From: Roseburia_C sp900315735
GTDB taxonomy: Bacteria > Bacillota > Clostridia > Lachnospirales > Lachnospiraceae
Reading direction: 5' to 3' (one strand)
Assembly: GCA_052118425.1 (NCBI GenBank)
Contig: JBQKHF010000016.1
DNA: 64,000 nucleotides
Positions 50,433 through 59,965 of this stretch are shown in pieces; the stretch's first letter is position 1, and the number at the start of each line of letters is the position of its first letter. The position numbers and the translations under genes were made by a program. The notes below the pieces were generated by a model that was not told the origin of the DNA, did not search any database, and saw only the letters and a program-made list of their open reading frames with translations.

Positions 50433-51341
50433 TCATTTGGCAGATGTTTCTTTATTCTTGACCATAATCTCCAAAGCCTGGTGCATATTTTTTATTTCCA
50501 CTTCCTTATGGTCTCCGCCAAACTCACCATCTAAGGTCCATGGAATAATTTCTTCCGGATAAAACTTAATATTACTGCTCTTAAATGAGTATACCAGATC
50601 GGTATCATCCTTGCGGCTGGTTAATGCTGCAATAATCTCATTTAACTCCAGTGGATTCTTCGGTGCTTTAATTAGAGTCACCTCAAAAACACCGTCATCC
50701 AAAAGAACGTTTTTACCTGTCAGGTTCTTAAATCCACCTACGGAAGTAGAATTGGTAATCATGCCATAGATGAATTCATCCTCTAATACTTCACCGTCAT
50801 ATTCTACCCGCATCTTATAGACCGGAATGTCTAAAAGCTGTTTCATTCCCTCTAAGATATAAGCTGCATGTCCTAATACATTCTTTAACTGCTGGCTGGT
50901 CTGATAGGACACCGCAGTAAACAGTCCGAATGCTGCCACATATACAAATGAATCTCCATTAAAATATCCTACATCTACCGGAAATCTTCTTCCCTTTACT
51001 GCTACATTGGCTGCCTTAAGCATGCTCTTTGGTATCTTTAAGGAATTGGCAAAGTCATTGGTACTTCCTGCCGGAATATAACCAAGCAGTGTCTTTTCTT
51101 CGCTTTCCATCATTCCGCTGACCGCTTCATCCAGTGTACCGTCTCCGCCACTGCAGACAATCAGGTCATAATTCTTTGCTTCTTCTCTGACACGGTTCTG
51201 CGCATCCCCCTTGCTCTGCGTCGGATAAATGGTGACTTCATAATCTGCCTTTACCATAATATCTACGATTTCCAACAGTTTATTCTTAATCAGTCCCTTT
51301 CCGGAATGGGGATTAAATATAAAAAGCAATTTCTTTTTCAT
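50433..51341 (-). CDS. Diacylglycerol/lipid kinase family protein
   Basis: 302 residues. N-P-H-S-G-K-G near residue 10 and C-S-G-G-D-G-T-L-D-E-A near 62 are the nucleotide and catalytic blocks of DagK/YegS/BmrU-type lipid kinases. The C-terminal beta-sandwich includes L-D-G-E-F-G-G-D near 275. The likely role is phosphorylation of diacylglycerol for lipid recycling at the membrane. It follows crh after 24 bases. The exact substrate cannot be told. Confidence 0.88.
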   Translation of the reverse strand: MKKKLLFIFNPHSGKGLIKNKLLEIVDIMVKADYEVTIYPTQSKGDAQNRVREEAKNYDLIVCSGGDGTLDEAVSGMMESEEKTLLGYIPAGSTNDFANSLKIPKSMLKAANVAVKGRRFPVDVGYFNGDSFVYVAAFGLFTAVSYQTSQQLKNVLGHAAYILEGMKQLLDIPVYKMRVEYDGEVLEDEFIYGMITNSTSVGGFKNLTGKNVLLDDGVFEVTLIKAPKNPLELNEIIAALTSRKDDTDLVYSFKSSNIKFYPEEIIPWTLDGEFGGDHKEVEIKNMHQALEIMVKNKETSAK

Positions 51342-51365
51342 TTTTACATAACCTCTCTCTTTCTT

Positions 51366-51620
51366 CTAGCCTTCAGACAGGAACTGTTCCAATGCTTCTA
51401 AGGCTTCCTTCTCGTCCTCGCCCTCAGCAGCAACCGTTACCACATCCTCATAATTCATTGCCAGTGACATCATGCCCATAATGCTCTTTGCATTTACTTT
51501 TTTCTCTCCGGATTCAATATAAATGCTGCTGGAAAAACGATTTGCAGTCTGAACAAGTAATGCGATAGGACTTGCTTCGACACCATTAACAAATTTAATG
51601 GTTACCTCTTTCTTCATCAT
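51366..51620 (-). CDS. crh: Crh-like HPr paralogue lacking the catalytic histidine
   Basis: 84 residues. The His15 region of HPr, G-I-H-A-R-P, is here G-V-E-A-S-P, so phosphotransfer from enzyme I is impossible. The Ser46 region V-N-A-K-S-I-M-G-M-M-S-L-A is kept and is the substrate of HprK. This is the Crh pattern (B. subtilis Crh has Gln in place of His). Crh works with CcpA or on metabolic enzymes. Its place after rapZ-whiA, with hprK in the same gene run, matches the B. subtilis yvcJ-whiA-crh order. Confidence 0.9.
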   Translation of the reverse strand: MMKKEVTIKFVNGVEASPIALLVQTANRFSSSIYIESGEKKVNAKSIMGMMSLAMNYEDVVTVAAEGEDEKEALEALEQFLSEG

Positions 51621-51641
51621 ATGTATTCCTCCTCAACCTCT

Positions 51642-52559
51642 TTATACTCTCATGTTTTCAGCAATTTCACTTATCTTTCTTAATCTGTGATTCACACCGG
51701 ATTTTCCCACCGGCGGATTCAGGTATGTCCCCAGTTCCTTAAAGGGGGCTTCCGGATGCTCTAAACGTACCTGTGCCATCTCATAGAGATTATCCGGCAG
51801 TTCCTGCAGCCGTCCCTTTTCCTGGATAAACTTAATATCTTCAATCTGCTTTACTGCAGCATTTACAGTCTTATTAATATTGGCAGTCTCACAATTTACC
51901 TGCCGGTTTACACTGTTACGCATCTCTTTTAAAATGCGTACATTTTCAAGGTTCATCAGTGCCACATGTGCTTCCATGATATTTAACATATCCACAATCT
52001 GGGCACCTTCTTTTAAGTATACCACATGGTGCTTCTTGCGTTCCACCACTTTTGCATCCATACCAAAGTCACTGATTACCGACCTGAGCTGTTCTGCCTG
52101 CTGCGGCGTTGCGCATACAATTTCAAAATGATAGGATTTATGCGGGTCGCTCATGGAACCGGAAGCTAAAAATGCACCTCTTACAAATGCTCTTCTACAG
52201 CAGGACTTCTGTAACAGCATTCCATTTACTGCCTGCCGGAACGGATGCAGTGAGCCATCCTCTTCCAGAAATTTAAGTGCCATCAATACCCGGCGCATGG
52301 CATCCTGTTCTTCTATATATAACACGCCCGGATTCTGCTCGGATAATTCCGCACTGATATCAAATGCCCGCTTTAAAAGCGTATAGCACTTTTTCGCCAG
52401 TCCGGCATGCTCTGTTGCAATTTCCAATCTGGGATTTGCTCCCGTCAATATCATTCTTCCGGAAAAACTTATAATCGCCGCAAGTTCTGCCAGCTGACAG
52501 TGTCTGCTTTTGCTTATATGCTTCTCCAGTTCCGCCTTTACTTCTCCCGAAAAAGACAT
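51642..52559 (-). CDS. whiA: DNA-binding protein WhiA
   Basis: 306 residues from the ATG at 52559. The N-terminal LAGLIDADG-like fold is degenerate (R-G-A-F-L-A-S-G-S-M-S near residue 125). A C-terminal helix-turn-helix ends the protein (P-P-V-G-K-S-G-V-N-H-R-L-R-K-I). WhiA influences division and chromosome segregation in Firmicutes. It sits 13 bases after rapZ and 21 bases before crh, the conserved order. Confidence 0.94.
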   Translation of the reverse strand: MSFSGEVKAELEKHISKSRHCQLAELAAIISFSGRMILTGANPRLEIATEHAGLAKKCYTLLKRAFDISAELSEQNPGVLYIEEQDAMRRVLMALKFLEEDGSLHPFRQAVNGMLLQKSCCRRAFVRGAFLASGSMSDPHKSYHFEIVCATPQQAEQLRSVISDFGMDAKVVERKKHHVVYLKEGAQIVDMLNIMEAHVALMNLENVRILKEMRNSVNRQVNCETANINKTVNAAVKQIEDIKFIQEKGRLQELPDNLYEMAQVRLEHPEAPFKELGTYLNPPVGKSGVNHRLRKISEIAENMRV

Positions 52560-52572
52560 CTCATATCTCCAT

Positions 52573-53445
52573 CTAGTGTCGCACCGTATCCTTATCAATA
52601 TCACGATGCTCTATCTTAATTCCAAACTGTTTCTGTTTCTCTAACCGTTTAAACAATTCATTGGCGAGGGTTACGGAGCGATGCTTGCCTCCGGTACAGC
52701 CAATGGCAATTACCAGCTGGCTCTTTCCCTCTGTTATGTAATTCGGTATCAGGAATTTTACCATATCTTCTAACTTATCCAGAAATACATGGGCTTCCTT
52801 ATATTGCATTACAAAATCCTGAATCTCTTTATCATTGCCATTCTTCGGGCGTAAGCCTTCCACATAATATGGATTTGGCAGGAAACGCACATCAAATACC
52901 AGATCTGCATCTGCCGGAATTCCATATTTGAATCCAAAGGACAAAATCGTAATAAAAAGATTCTTAAATTCCTGATTCTCTACAAATATTTTATTTAATT
53001 CTGTTTTTAACTCTCTGGTCAGAAGATGGCTGGTATCGATGATATAATTTGCCTGTTTCTTTAAGAATTCCAGTCTTCTTCTCTCTTCTTCGATACCTTT
53101 ATCGACACGCTCACTTCCTGCCAGCGGATGACTTCTTCTGGTCTCCTTATAACGTTTTACCAGCACACCGTCCTCTGCGTCTAAAAACAGTACATCAAAT
53201 TCTTTTCCTTCACTTCTCAGATGGTCAAGAATATCCTGTAAATCTTCCAATGCCTGTCCGCTTCGGATATCTACGCCTACAGCAACCTTCTGATGCTCCG
53301 TATTTCTTAAATCTGCTAACTCTATAAACTTTTCAATCAGAGGAATCGGCAGATTGTCGACACAATAAAATCCGATATCCTCCATCATCTTAAGTGCTGT
53401 ACTTTTTCCTGCTCCGGACATTCCTGTCAGAATTACCAGTTTCAT
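52573..53445 (-). CDS. rapZ: RapZ family nucleotide-binding protein (YvcJ)
   Basis: 290 residues from the ATG at 53445 (TTAGGAGAA site). Walker A G-M-S-G-A-G-K-S-T near residue 8. The later blocks are F-D-V-R-F-L-P-N-P-Y-Y near 175 and I-G-C-T-G-G-K-H-R-S-V near 240. E. coli RapZ is an RNase E adaptor; the Bacillus homologue YvcJ binds nucleotides and affects competence. The start overlaps the murB stop (ATGA). Confidence 0.94.
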   Translation of the reverse strand: MKLVILTGMSGAGKSTALKMMEDIGFYCVDNLPIPLIEKFIELADLRNTEHQKVAVGVDIRSGQALEDLQDILDHLRSEGKEFDVLFLDAEDGVLVKRYKETRRSHPLAGSERVDKGIEEERRRLEFLKKQANYIIDTSHLLTRELKTELNKIFVENQEFKNLFITILSFGFKYGIPADADLVFDVRFLPNPYYVEGLRPKNGNDKEIQDFVMQYKEAHVFLDKLEDMVKFLIPNYITEGKSQLVIAIGCTGGKHRSVTLANELFKRLEKQKQFGIKIEHRDIDKDTVRH

Positions 53446-54353
53446 GAAAATTCTCCTAACCTTCTTACTTCCGGCTCCAGTCTTACCTGAAACTCCTGTT
53501 CCACTTTCTCCTGCACCCTGCGCATCAGTTCTTCCACTTCTGCTGCGGTTGCCTGCCCACGGTTTATTACAAAACCGCAATGTTTCTCGGATACCTGGGC
53601 ATCTCCCACACGATAGCCTCTTAACCCGGCATCCATAATCAGCTTTCCGGCAAAATAGCCTTCCGGCCGCTTAAAGGTACTTCCTGCACTCGGAAATTCC
53701 AACGGCTGTTTCTCCTGCCGTTTCTGACGAAGCTCCTGCATCAGGGCTTCAATTTTTTCTTTCTCTTCGGATGCTAATTTTATGGTTGCACCCAGCACCA
53801 CTTCTCCGGTCTCCATGACACGGCTGTGTCTATAGCTTAAGGAAAGCTCTTCTACCGGAACTTCTATCACTTCACCCTCTTTGGTCAGAAGCGTTGCGGA
53901 TACTAAAATATCTTTCATCTCTCCGCCATAAGCACCGGCATTCATTACCACTGCCCCTCCGATGCTTCCCGGAATTCCTGCTGCAAATTCCATACCGCCT
54001 AAGGATGCTTCCAATGCCTTGTGTGCAACCTTTGAAAGCAGTGCTCCCGCTTCGGCATGAATTGTATCTTCTTTTACTTCAATGGAAGAAGCGTTTGTGC
54101 CAAATTCGATGACGACTCCGGAAATTCCCTTATCACCCACCAGAAGATTACTTCCATTTCCGATAATGGTATAAGGAATTTTCTGTGTCCGGCATAATGC
54201 AATGACATCCACCGCTTCTTTGATGGTCGGCATCAGAAAAATCTCTGCTTCGCCTCCGATTCGAAATGTGGTATGACGGCTCATAGGCTCCTGCAAACGT
54301 ATTCTGCTTTCGTCTACTATAGTCTTAATAGCTTCTATCCAGTCTTCTCTCAC
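53442..54353 (-). CDS. murB: UDP-N-acetylmuramate dehydrogenase
   Basis: 303 residues, type II MurB length. It reduces UDP-GlcNAc-enolpyruvate to UDP-MurNAc with NADPH and FAD. FAD-binding: G-N-G-S-N-L-L-V near residue 62 and M-N-A-G-A-Y-G-G near 135. Active-site Ser in A-G-S-T-F-K-R-P near 224; final Glu in the G-x-G-x-H-x-G-F-V-I-N-R region (E-K-H-C-G-F). Coupled to rapZ, and 26 bases after the aminopeptidase gene. Confidence 0.95.
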   Translation of the reverse strand: MREDWIEAIKTIVDESRIRLQEPMSRHTTFRIGGEAEIFLMPTIKEAVDVIALCRTQKIPYTIIGNGSNLLVGDKGISGVVIEFGTNASSIEVKEDTIHAEAGALLSKVAHKALEASLGGMEFAAGIPGSIGGAVVMNAGAYGGEMKDILVSATLLTKEGEVIEVPVEELSLSYRHSRVMETGEVVLGATIKLASEEKEKIEALMQELRQKRQEKQPLEFPSAGSTFKRPEGYFAGKLIMDAGLRGYRVGDAQVSEKHCGFVINRGQATAAEVEELMRRVQEKVEQEFQVRLEPEVRRLGEFS

Positions 54354-54379
54354 GATTCACTTCTCCCATTTTCTATTCT

Positions 54380-55771
54380 CTATGAAGCTAAAAATGCCAC
54401 ATAGCCTTTATATGCTTCATATAAATCTGCTTTACTGATGATTTCCCATGGTGCATGCATATTCAAAACAGCAACACCGCTGTCAATTACCTGCATTCCA
54501 TAATTTGCCAGAATATATGCGATGGTTCCGCCGCCGCCCTGATCTACTTTACCTAATTCTGCAGTCTGGTAAAATACATTGCCATTATCCATTACTGCAC
54601 GTAATTTTCCAACGTATTCTGCGCTGGCATCATTGGAGCCTGACTTTCCTCTGGAACCGGTATATTTATTAAATACCATTCCTTTTCCAAAATACGCTGC
54701 ATTCTTTTTGTCCATAACGGACGGATAATTCGGGTCAAATGCTGCGCTGACATCAGAGGACAATACATGGGAATTCTGCAATGTACGACGCAGTGCAAGT
54801 TCTGTATACTGTCCTGCTGCCGCCATAACCTCTGCTGTCATATTCTCAAAGAATCTTGACTGCATTCCGGTTGCTCCCACGCTGCCGATTTCTTCTTTAT
54901 CTACCAGAAGACATACACTGGTATATTCCGGTGTTTTATCCGTTGCAAGCATCGCTTCAAAGGATGGGTAAGCACAGACTCTGTCATCGTGTCCGTAGCC
55001 CATTATCATGCTTCGGTCAAATCCATAATCTCTTGCTTCTCCGGCAGGTACTACCTCAATCTCTGCTGAAAGGAAATCTTCTTCTTCGATTCCATATTCT
55101 TCTTTTAAGATTGCAAGGATATTTCCTTTTACCGTATCCTTGGCATTCTCTTTTTCCTCACCGGAAAGCGGAATGCTTCCAATCAGAAGGTCTAAACTTT
55201 CTCCTTCAATAACCTTTGCCGCCTTCTTCTCCATCTGCTCACCGGCAAGATGAATCAGTAAATCACTGACACCAAATACCGGATCTCCCGGCTTATCTCC
55301 AATATTTACTGCTACTACGCTTCCGTCTTTCTTTGCTACCACACCATGCAGTGCCAGTGGAAGTGTTACCCACTGGTATTTCTTCACGCCACCATAATAA
55401 TGGGTATCTAACATGGCAAGGCCGGTATCTTCATATAACGGATTCTGTTTTAAATCCATTCTCGGAGAATCCACATGTGCACCAAGAATCCGCATGCCTT
55501 CTTCCATCGGCTTCTTTCCTACAATGAACATGGCAAGTGCTTTTCCATTATTATCTGCATACACTTTTGCGCCGGATTCCAGTTTTATTCCTTCTGCAAT
55601 CACTTTCTTTATATCAAGGTATCCTGCTGCTTCTGCCCGCTCCACGAAAGTGCGTACACATTCTCTTTCTGTCTTACATGCTGATATAAATTTACGATAC
55701 TCTTCTGCAAATTCAAAAACTTTCTTCTTCTCTTCTTCACTGTAATGATTCCATGCTACTTCTCGTTCCAT
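54380..55771 (-). CDS. M18 family aspartyl aminopeptidase
   Basis: 463 residues. Dinuclear zinc ligands are seen in G-A-H-V-D-S-P-R (near residue 97), D-K-E-E-I-G-S (near 300) and G-Y-G-H-D-D-R-V (near 265). Late N-M-H-A-P-W-E-I has the C-terminal His. It removes N-terminal acidic residues in the cytosol as part of peptide turnover. It sits between hprK (16 bases away) and murB in the same gene run. Confidence 0.93.
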   Translation of the reverse strand: MEREVAWNHYSEEEKKKVFEFAEEYRKFISACKTERECVRTFVERAEAAGYLDIKKVIAEGIKLESGAKVYADNNGKALAMFIVGKKPMEEGMRILGAHVDSPRMDLKQNPLYEDTGLAMLDTHYYGGVKKYQWVTLPLALHGVVAKKDGSVVAVNIGDKPGDPVFGVSDLLIHLAGEQMEKKAAKVIEGESLDLLIGSIPLSGEEKENAKDTVKGNILAILKEEYGIEEEDFLSAEIEVVPAGEARDYGFDRSMIMGYGHDDRVCAYPSFEAMLATDKTPEYTSVCLLVDKEEIGSVGATGMQSRFFENMTAEVMAAAGQYTELALRRTLQNSHVLSSDVSAAFDPNYPSVMDKKNAAYFGKGMVFNKYTGSRGKSGSNDASAEYVGKLRAVMDNGNVFYQTAELGKVDQGGGGTIAYILANYGMQVIDSGVAVLNMHAPWEIISKADLYEAYKGYVAFLAS

Positions 55772-55787
55772 ATGAATGAATCTCCTT

Positions 55788-56729
55788 TTACTCTTCTTCC
55801 TCGTCGTCCTTCTTATTCAGATTTGCCTGTACACGACGATATAATTCCTGAGCTGCATTGTAACCCATCTTCTTCTGTCTGTGGTTAACGGCTGCAGCCT
55901 CACAGATAACTGCAAGATTTCGACCCGGACGGATTGGAAGGGAATGACATACTACTTTATTTCCAAGTAACTCTGTATATTCCTCCTCAAGACCAAGACG
56001 GTCATACTCATTATCTTTCTTCCAGTCTTCCAGTTTAATTACAAGGTCGATATTCTGTTTCTCTTTTACACACTCAACACCGAACAATGTCTTTACATCA
56101 ATGATTCCGATACCTCTTAACTCAATGAAGTATCTGGTGATATCCGGTGATGTACCAGTTAAGGTATGCTCATTGATTTTACGGATTTCTACCACGTCAT
56201 CTGTTACCAGACGATGTCCACGCTTAATCAGTTCCAGCGCAGCCTCACTCTTACCGATTCCGCTTTCACCGGTAATCAGAAGTCCTTCACCGTAAACGTC
56301 TACCAGTACACCATGGATGGTAATACACGGAGCAAGTTCTTCACTTAAAAGATAAATCAGCTCTGCCATGAATTCTGATGTGCTTCTGCTGGTTCCGAAT
56401 ACCGGAACATCATTTTCCTTTGCTCTCTGTAAGAACAAATCATCCGGCTGTAAATCCCTGCAGAAAATAACACATGGTATATCATATTTTAAGAACCGGC
56501 TGTAAATGCTGTCTTTTTCTGAATCATTTAAATGCTGCAGGTATGTATATTCTACCATACCGATAATCTGTACACGGGACTGCTCGAAATGTTCAAAATA
56601 TCCGCTCAGCTGTAACGCCGGACGGTTTACATCCGCAAGTTTGATGCGGTGTCCCTTTAATTCCATATCCTCAATATATTTCTTTAACTGCAGTTTTTTT
56701 ACAATTTTCTCAATTCCTACACCTTCCAT
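55788..56729 (-). CDS. hprK: HPr kinase/phosphorylase
   Basis: 313 residues. Walker A G-E-S-G-I-G-K-S-E near residue 155, the catalytic His/Asp region T-D-D-V-V-E-I-R near 180, and the family signature E-L-R-G-I-G-I-I-D-V near 205. It phosphorylates HPr and Crh on Ser46 for carbon catabolite control. Its target Crh is encoded 4 kb downstream in the same direction. Start after GGAGTC. Confidence 0.95.
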   Translation of the reverse strand: MEGVGIEKIVKKLQLKKYIEDMELKGHRIKLADVNRPALQLSGYFEHFEQSRVQIIGMVEYTYLQHLNDSEKDSIYSRFLKYDIPCVIFCRDLQPDDLFLQRAKENDVPVFGTSRSTSEFMAELIYLLSEELAPCITIHGVLVDVYGEGLLITGESGIGKSEAALELIKRGHRLVTDDVVEIRKINEHTLTGTSPDITRYFIELRGIGIIDVKTLFGVECVKEKQNIDLVIKLEDWKKDNEYDRLGLEEEYTELLGNKVVCHSLPIRPGRNLAVICEAAAVNHRQKKMGYNAAQELYRRVQANLNKKDDEEEE

Positions 56730-56774
56730 AGCATGACTCCTTTCTTATCTTAACCCCTGTATTTTTATGATTTT

Positions 56775-58070
56775 TTACTGTTCTAATAATTTGAAACGCT
56801 CTACCAGTTCATCCAGAGAAGTTGCCTCTGCGGATAACTCTTCACTGGTTGCTGATGCTTCCTGGGATGCTGCTGAGTTGGTCTGAATAACATCATCAAT
56901 CTGTTTTACACCATCTTCAATTTCTTTTACGGATACTGCCTGACGGTCAGATGCGATTCTGATATTTGCTACCTCTGTAATGATAGCATCCAGTTCTGTA
57001 ATAACTTTATTCAATGATTCAGAAGTCTGCTGTGTTACTTCGTTTCCATGTTCTACTTCTACCTGGTTTGTCTCCAATAAATGTTTGGATGTCTCTGCAG
57101 ATTCTGCACTGCTTTCAGCCAGCATACGAATCTGTTCTGCAACAACTGCAAATCCTTTTCCTGCTTCTCCTGCTCTTGCAGCCTCAATGGATGCATTTAA
57201 GGAAAGAAGATTGGTCTGGGATGCAATACCATCAATTTCAGTAATAACTCTTTCCAGCTCTTTGGATGTTGTTGAGATACGTTCCATTGCCTCCATAAGT
57301 TCACGCATCTTGTTCTGACTGACATTCGCTTCCATTCCTACGCTCTTTGCACGGTCATGTACGATATCTGTTGATTTGCTGTTTGCAACAACCTGCTCTG
57401 TAACCTTTGAAACATTTTCTACCAGATTATCTACCGCAATAGACTGGTCTGTTGCACCTTTTGCCAGATCCTGGGAACTGATTGCAAGCTGTTCGGAACC
57501 GGCAGCCACCTGATTAGAAGATTCCTTAATCAGGCATAAGGTACTGCTTACATTCTGGATGGTACTTACCAGTTCTTCCATAACTGATTCAAATTCTCCC
57601 ACATATGCTTCTTTACATGCAGAACGTACTGTATAATTACCCTGTGCAAATTCTTTTAAAATATTCTGTAAATCGCCAACTATTTTCTGTAAAGTATTTT
57701 CCATGTTACGGAACTGGTTTGCCAGCTCTCCGATTTCATCTTCTGACTGATAGGTTACTTCTTCATGTAATTCACCATTGGAAAGATGTTCTGCCACACG
57801 CTCTAACTCTCTTACCGGTTTTACAATATAATAAACGAGCCATCTGGACTGCTGTCCGGTCAACATAACACTTCCTACAACAATTCCCAGCATAATAATA
57901 ATGCAGATAACCAGAACCGGAATACGGAACGCATCCGGAACTACAGCCAGCAGGATTAATCCCAGGCAGGCTAATGCTACTGTTGTAAAATACAGCATAA
58001 ATACCATTTTAAATGCATCATTTACTTTTTTCTTGATACTTTTGTTTTTGAATTTTTCTTCTTTGGTCAT
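56775..58070 (-). CDS. Methyl-accepting chemotaxis-type protein without external sensor
   Basis: 431 residues. Two membrane helices (~20-45 and ~50-72) are separated by only a few residues, so there is no periplasmic ligand domain. HAMP (~75-130) and a long MA signalling domain (~170-431) follow. The hairpin tip reads E-A-A-R-A-G-E-A-G-K-G-F-A-V-V-A. It may sense membrane state or an intracellular cue, or work through other receptors. No chemotaxis genes are nearby. It lies 20 bases downstream of uvrC. Confidence 0.9.
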   Translation of the reverse strand: MTKEEKFKNKSIKKKVNDAFKMVFMLYFTTVALACLGLILLAVVPDAFRIPVLVICIIIMLGIVVGSVMLTGQQSRWLVYYIVKPVRELERVAEHLSNGELHEEVTYQSEDEIGELANQFRNMENTLQKIVGDLQNILKEFAQGNYTVRSACKEAYVGEFESVMEELVSTIQNVSSTLCLIKESSNQVAAGSEQLAISSQDLAKGATDQSIAVDNLVENVSKVTEQVVANSKSTDIVHDRAKSVGMEANVSQNKMRELMEAMERISTTSKELERVITEIDGIASQTNLLSLNASIEAARAGEAGKGFAVVAEQIRMLAESSAESAETSKHLLETNQVEVEHGNEVTQQTSESLNKVITELDAIITEVANIRIASDRQAVSVKEIEDGVKQIDDVIQTNSAASQEASATSEELSAEATSLDELVERFKLLEQ

Positions 58071-58090
58071 AGTGATTCTCCTTTTTCTTT

Positions 58091-59965
58091 TTATTTTTCC
58101 TCTTCCCTGTGGAAAAAGCGGAATACCTCTTCCGCTGCTTTTTCATTCATTGACTCTGTCCCCGACAGTTCTTCTATGGATGCACTGCGAATCGCATCTA
58201 AAGACTGGAAGCTTCGCATCAGTGCTTTTCTTCGTGCCGGGCCGATTCCCGGAATGTCATCCAGCACGGAATGTACCTGTTCCTTACTCCTTAAAGAACG
58301 ATGATATTCTATGGCAAACCGATGTGCTTCATCCTGTATTCTTGTAATCAAATGAAATCCTTCACTGGAAGTGTCTATCGGTATCTCTATGTTCTGATAA
58401 TAAAGTCCTCTTGTCCTGTGATGATCATCCTTGACCATTCCGCAGACCGGTATGGAAAGATGCAGTTCATCCAGCACCTGAAGGGCAATATTTACCTGAC
58501 CTCTTCCACCATCCATCATAATCAAATCTGGGAATTTTGTAAATTCCCCATATTGGTCATCCAGTCCTTTTTTTTGTAAAATTTTCCTTTCTTCCTGCCC
58601 ATGGGTAAATCTGCGGGTCAGGACTTCATGCATGGATGCATAATCATCCGGTCCCGTAATGGTTCTAAGCTTAAATTTCCGGTAGTCACTGCGCTGTGGC
58701 TTTCCCTTTTCATAAACAACCATGGAGCCTACCGTCTCAAATCCATTGATATTGGAAATATCATAGGCTTCCACACGCTCTAATTTTTCTAAATCCAGCC
58801 AGGATGCAATCTCTTTCATTGCTCCGATGGTTCTGCCTTCTTCACGCTTTAACTTTTCCCTGTCCTGGGACAGTACCAGTGCAGCATTTTTCTCTGCCAG
58901 CTCCACCAGTTTTTCCTTCATTCCCTTCTGCGGTACCCGGAGTACTACCTTCTGGCCACGCTTTTTGCTCAGCCAGTCCTCGATGACCTCCGCATCCTCT
59001 ACTGCATATTGCAGCATGATTTCTTTGGGAATATATGGTGTTCCGGAATAGAACTGTTTTAAAAATGTTGTCAGTATCTGTTCCTTACTGTCTTCATTGG
59101 CAATGGTCACATAGAAATGCTCCCGTCCGATAAGCCTGCCGCTTCGGATAAAGAATACCTGAACCACTGCATCCCGGTCATCTGCTGCAAGAGCAATTAC
59201 ATCCTTATCTTCTCCATCAGAATTGGTAATCTTCTGTTTCTGTGCCACCTGTTTTACACTGTTTAAAAGTTCCCGGTACTCAATTGCCCGCTCAAAGTCC
59301 ATACTTTCCGATGCCTGCATCATCCGCTCTTCCAGTTCTTTTAAAACCGGCTGATAATTGCCATTTAAGAAATCCACTGCCTGATTGATTTTCTCCCGGT
59401 ATTCCTCTTTGGAAATATATCCCTGGCAGGGTGCCTGGCACTGATGAATATGATAATTAAGACAGGGACGTTCTTTTCCGATGTCCCTTGGCAGTACCCG
59501 GTTGCAGGTTCTTAAATGATAAATTTTCTTTAACAAATCTATCGTATCTTTTACCGCACCTGCGCTGGTATAAGGTCCAAAATATTTGGACTTGTCTTTT
59601 TTCAGCTGACGGCAAAAGAGGACCCTGGGGAAATCTTCCCCCAGAGTCACCTTTATATACGGATAAGTCTTATCATCCCGGAGCATGGTATTATACTTCG
59701 GTCTGTGCTCTTTTATTAAATTGCATTCCAATACCAGTGCTTCTAATTCCGAGTCAGTAATAATATATTCAAACCGGTTAATCTTCTTAACCATCTGGTC
59801 TTTCTTAATTCCTTCGTCATGGCTCGCCTGAAAATACTGGCGTACCCGGTTTCGAAGGCTTACCGCCTTGCCCACATAGATAATGGCATCACTGGCATCA
59901 TGCATGATATAGACCCCCGGCTGATCCGGAAGCTTCTTTAATTCTTCTTTGATATTAAACGTCAT
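58091..59965 (-). CDS. uvrC: Excinuclease ABC subunit C
   Basis: 624 residues from the ATG at 59965, which overlaps the ftsH stop by 11 bases; the longer frame to 60013 is ftsH tail read out of frame. GIY-YIG nuclease (~10-95; G-V-Y-I-M-H-D and I-I-Y-V-G-K-A), UVR domain (~200-240), RNase H-like nuclease (~380-540; Y-D-I-S-N-I-N-G and M-D-G-G-R-G-Q), and a helix-hairpin-helix tail (I-P-G-I-G-P-A-R-R-K-A). It makes both incisions in nucleotide excision repair. Confidence 0.95.
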   Translation of the reverse strand: MTFNIKEELKKLPDQPGVYIMHDASDAIIYVGKAVSLRNRVRQYFQASHDEGIKKDQMVKKINRFEYIITDSELEALVLECNLIKEHRPKYNTMLRDDKTYPYIKVTLGEDFPRVLFCRQLKKDKSKYFGPYTSAGAVKDTIDLLKKIYHLRTCNRVLPRDIGKERPCLNYHIHQCQAPCQGYISKEEYREKINQAVDFLNGNYQPVLKELEERMMQASESMDFERAIEYRELLNSVKQVAQKQKITNSDGEDKDVIALAADDRDAVVQVFFIRSGRLIGREHFYVTIANEDSKEQILTTFLKQFYSGTPYIPKEIMLQYAVEDAEVIEDWLSKKRGQKVVLRVPQKGMKEKLVELAEKNAALVLSQDREKLKREEGRTIGAMKEIASWLDLEKLERVEAYDISNINGFETVGSMVVYEKGKPQRSDYRKFKLRTITGPDDYASMHEVLTRRFTHGQEERKILQKKGLDDQYGEFTKFPDLIMMDGGRGQVNIALQVLDELHLSIPVCGMVKDDHHRTRGLYYQNIEIPIDTSSEGFHLITRIQDEAHRFAIEYHRSLRSKEQVHSVLDDIPGIGPARRKALMRSFQSLDAIRSASIEELSGTESMNEKAAEEVFRFFHREEEK

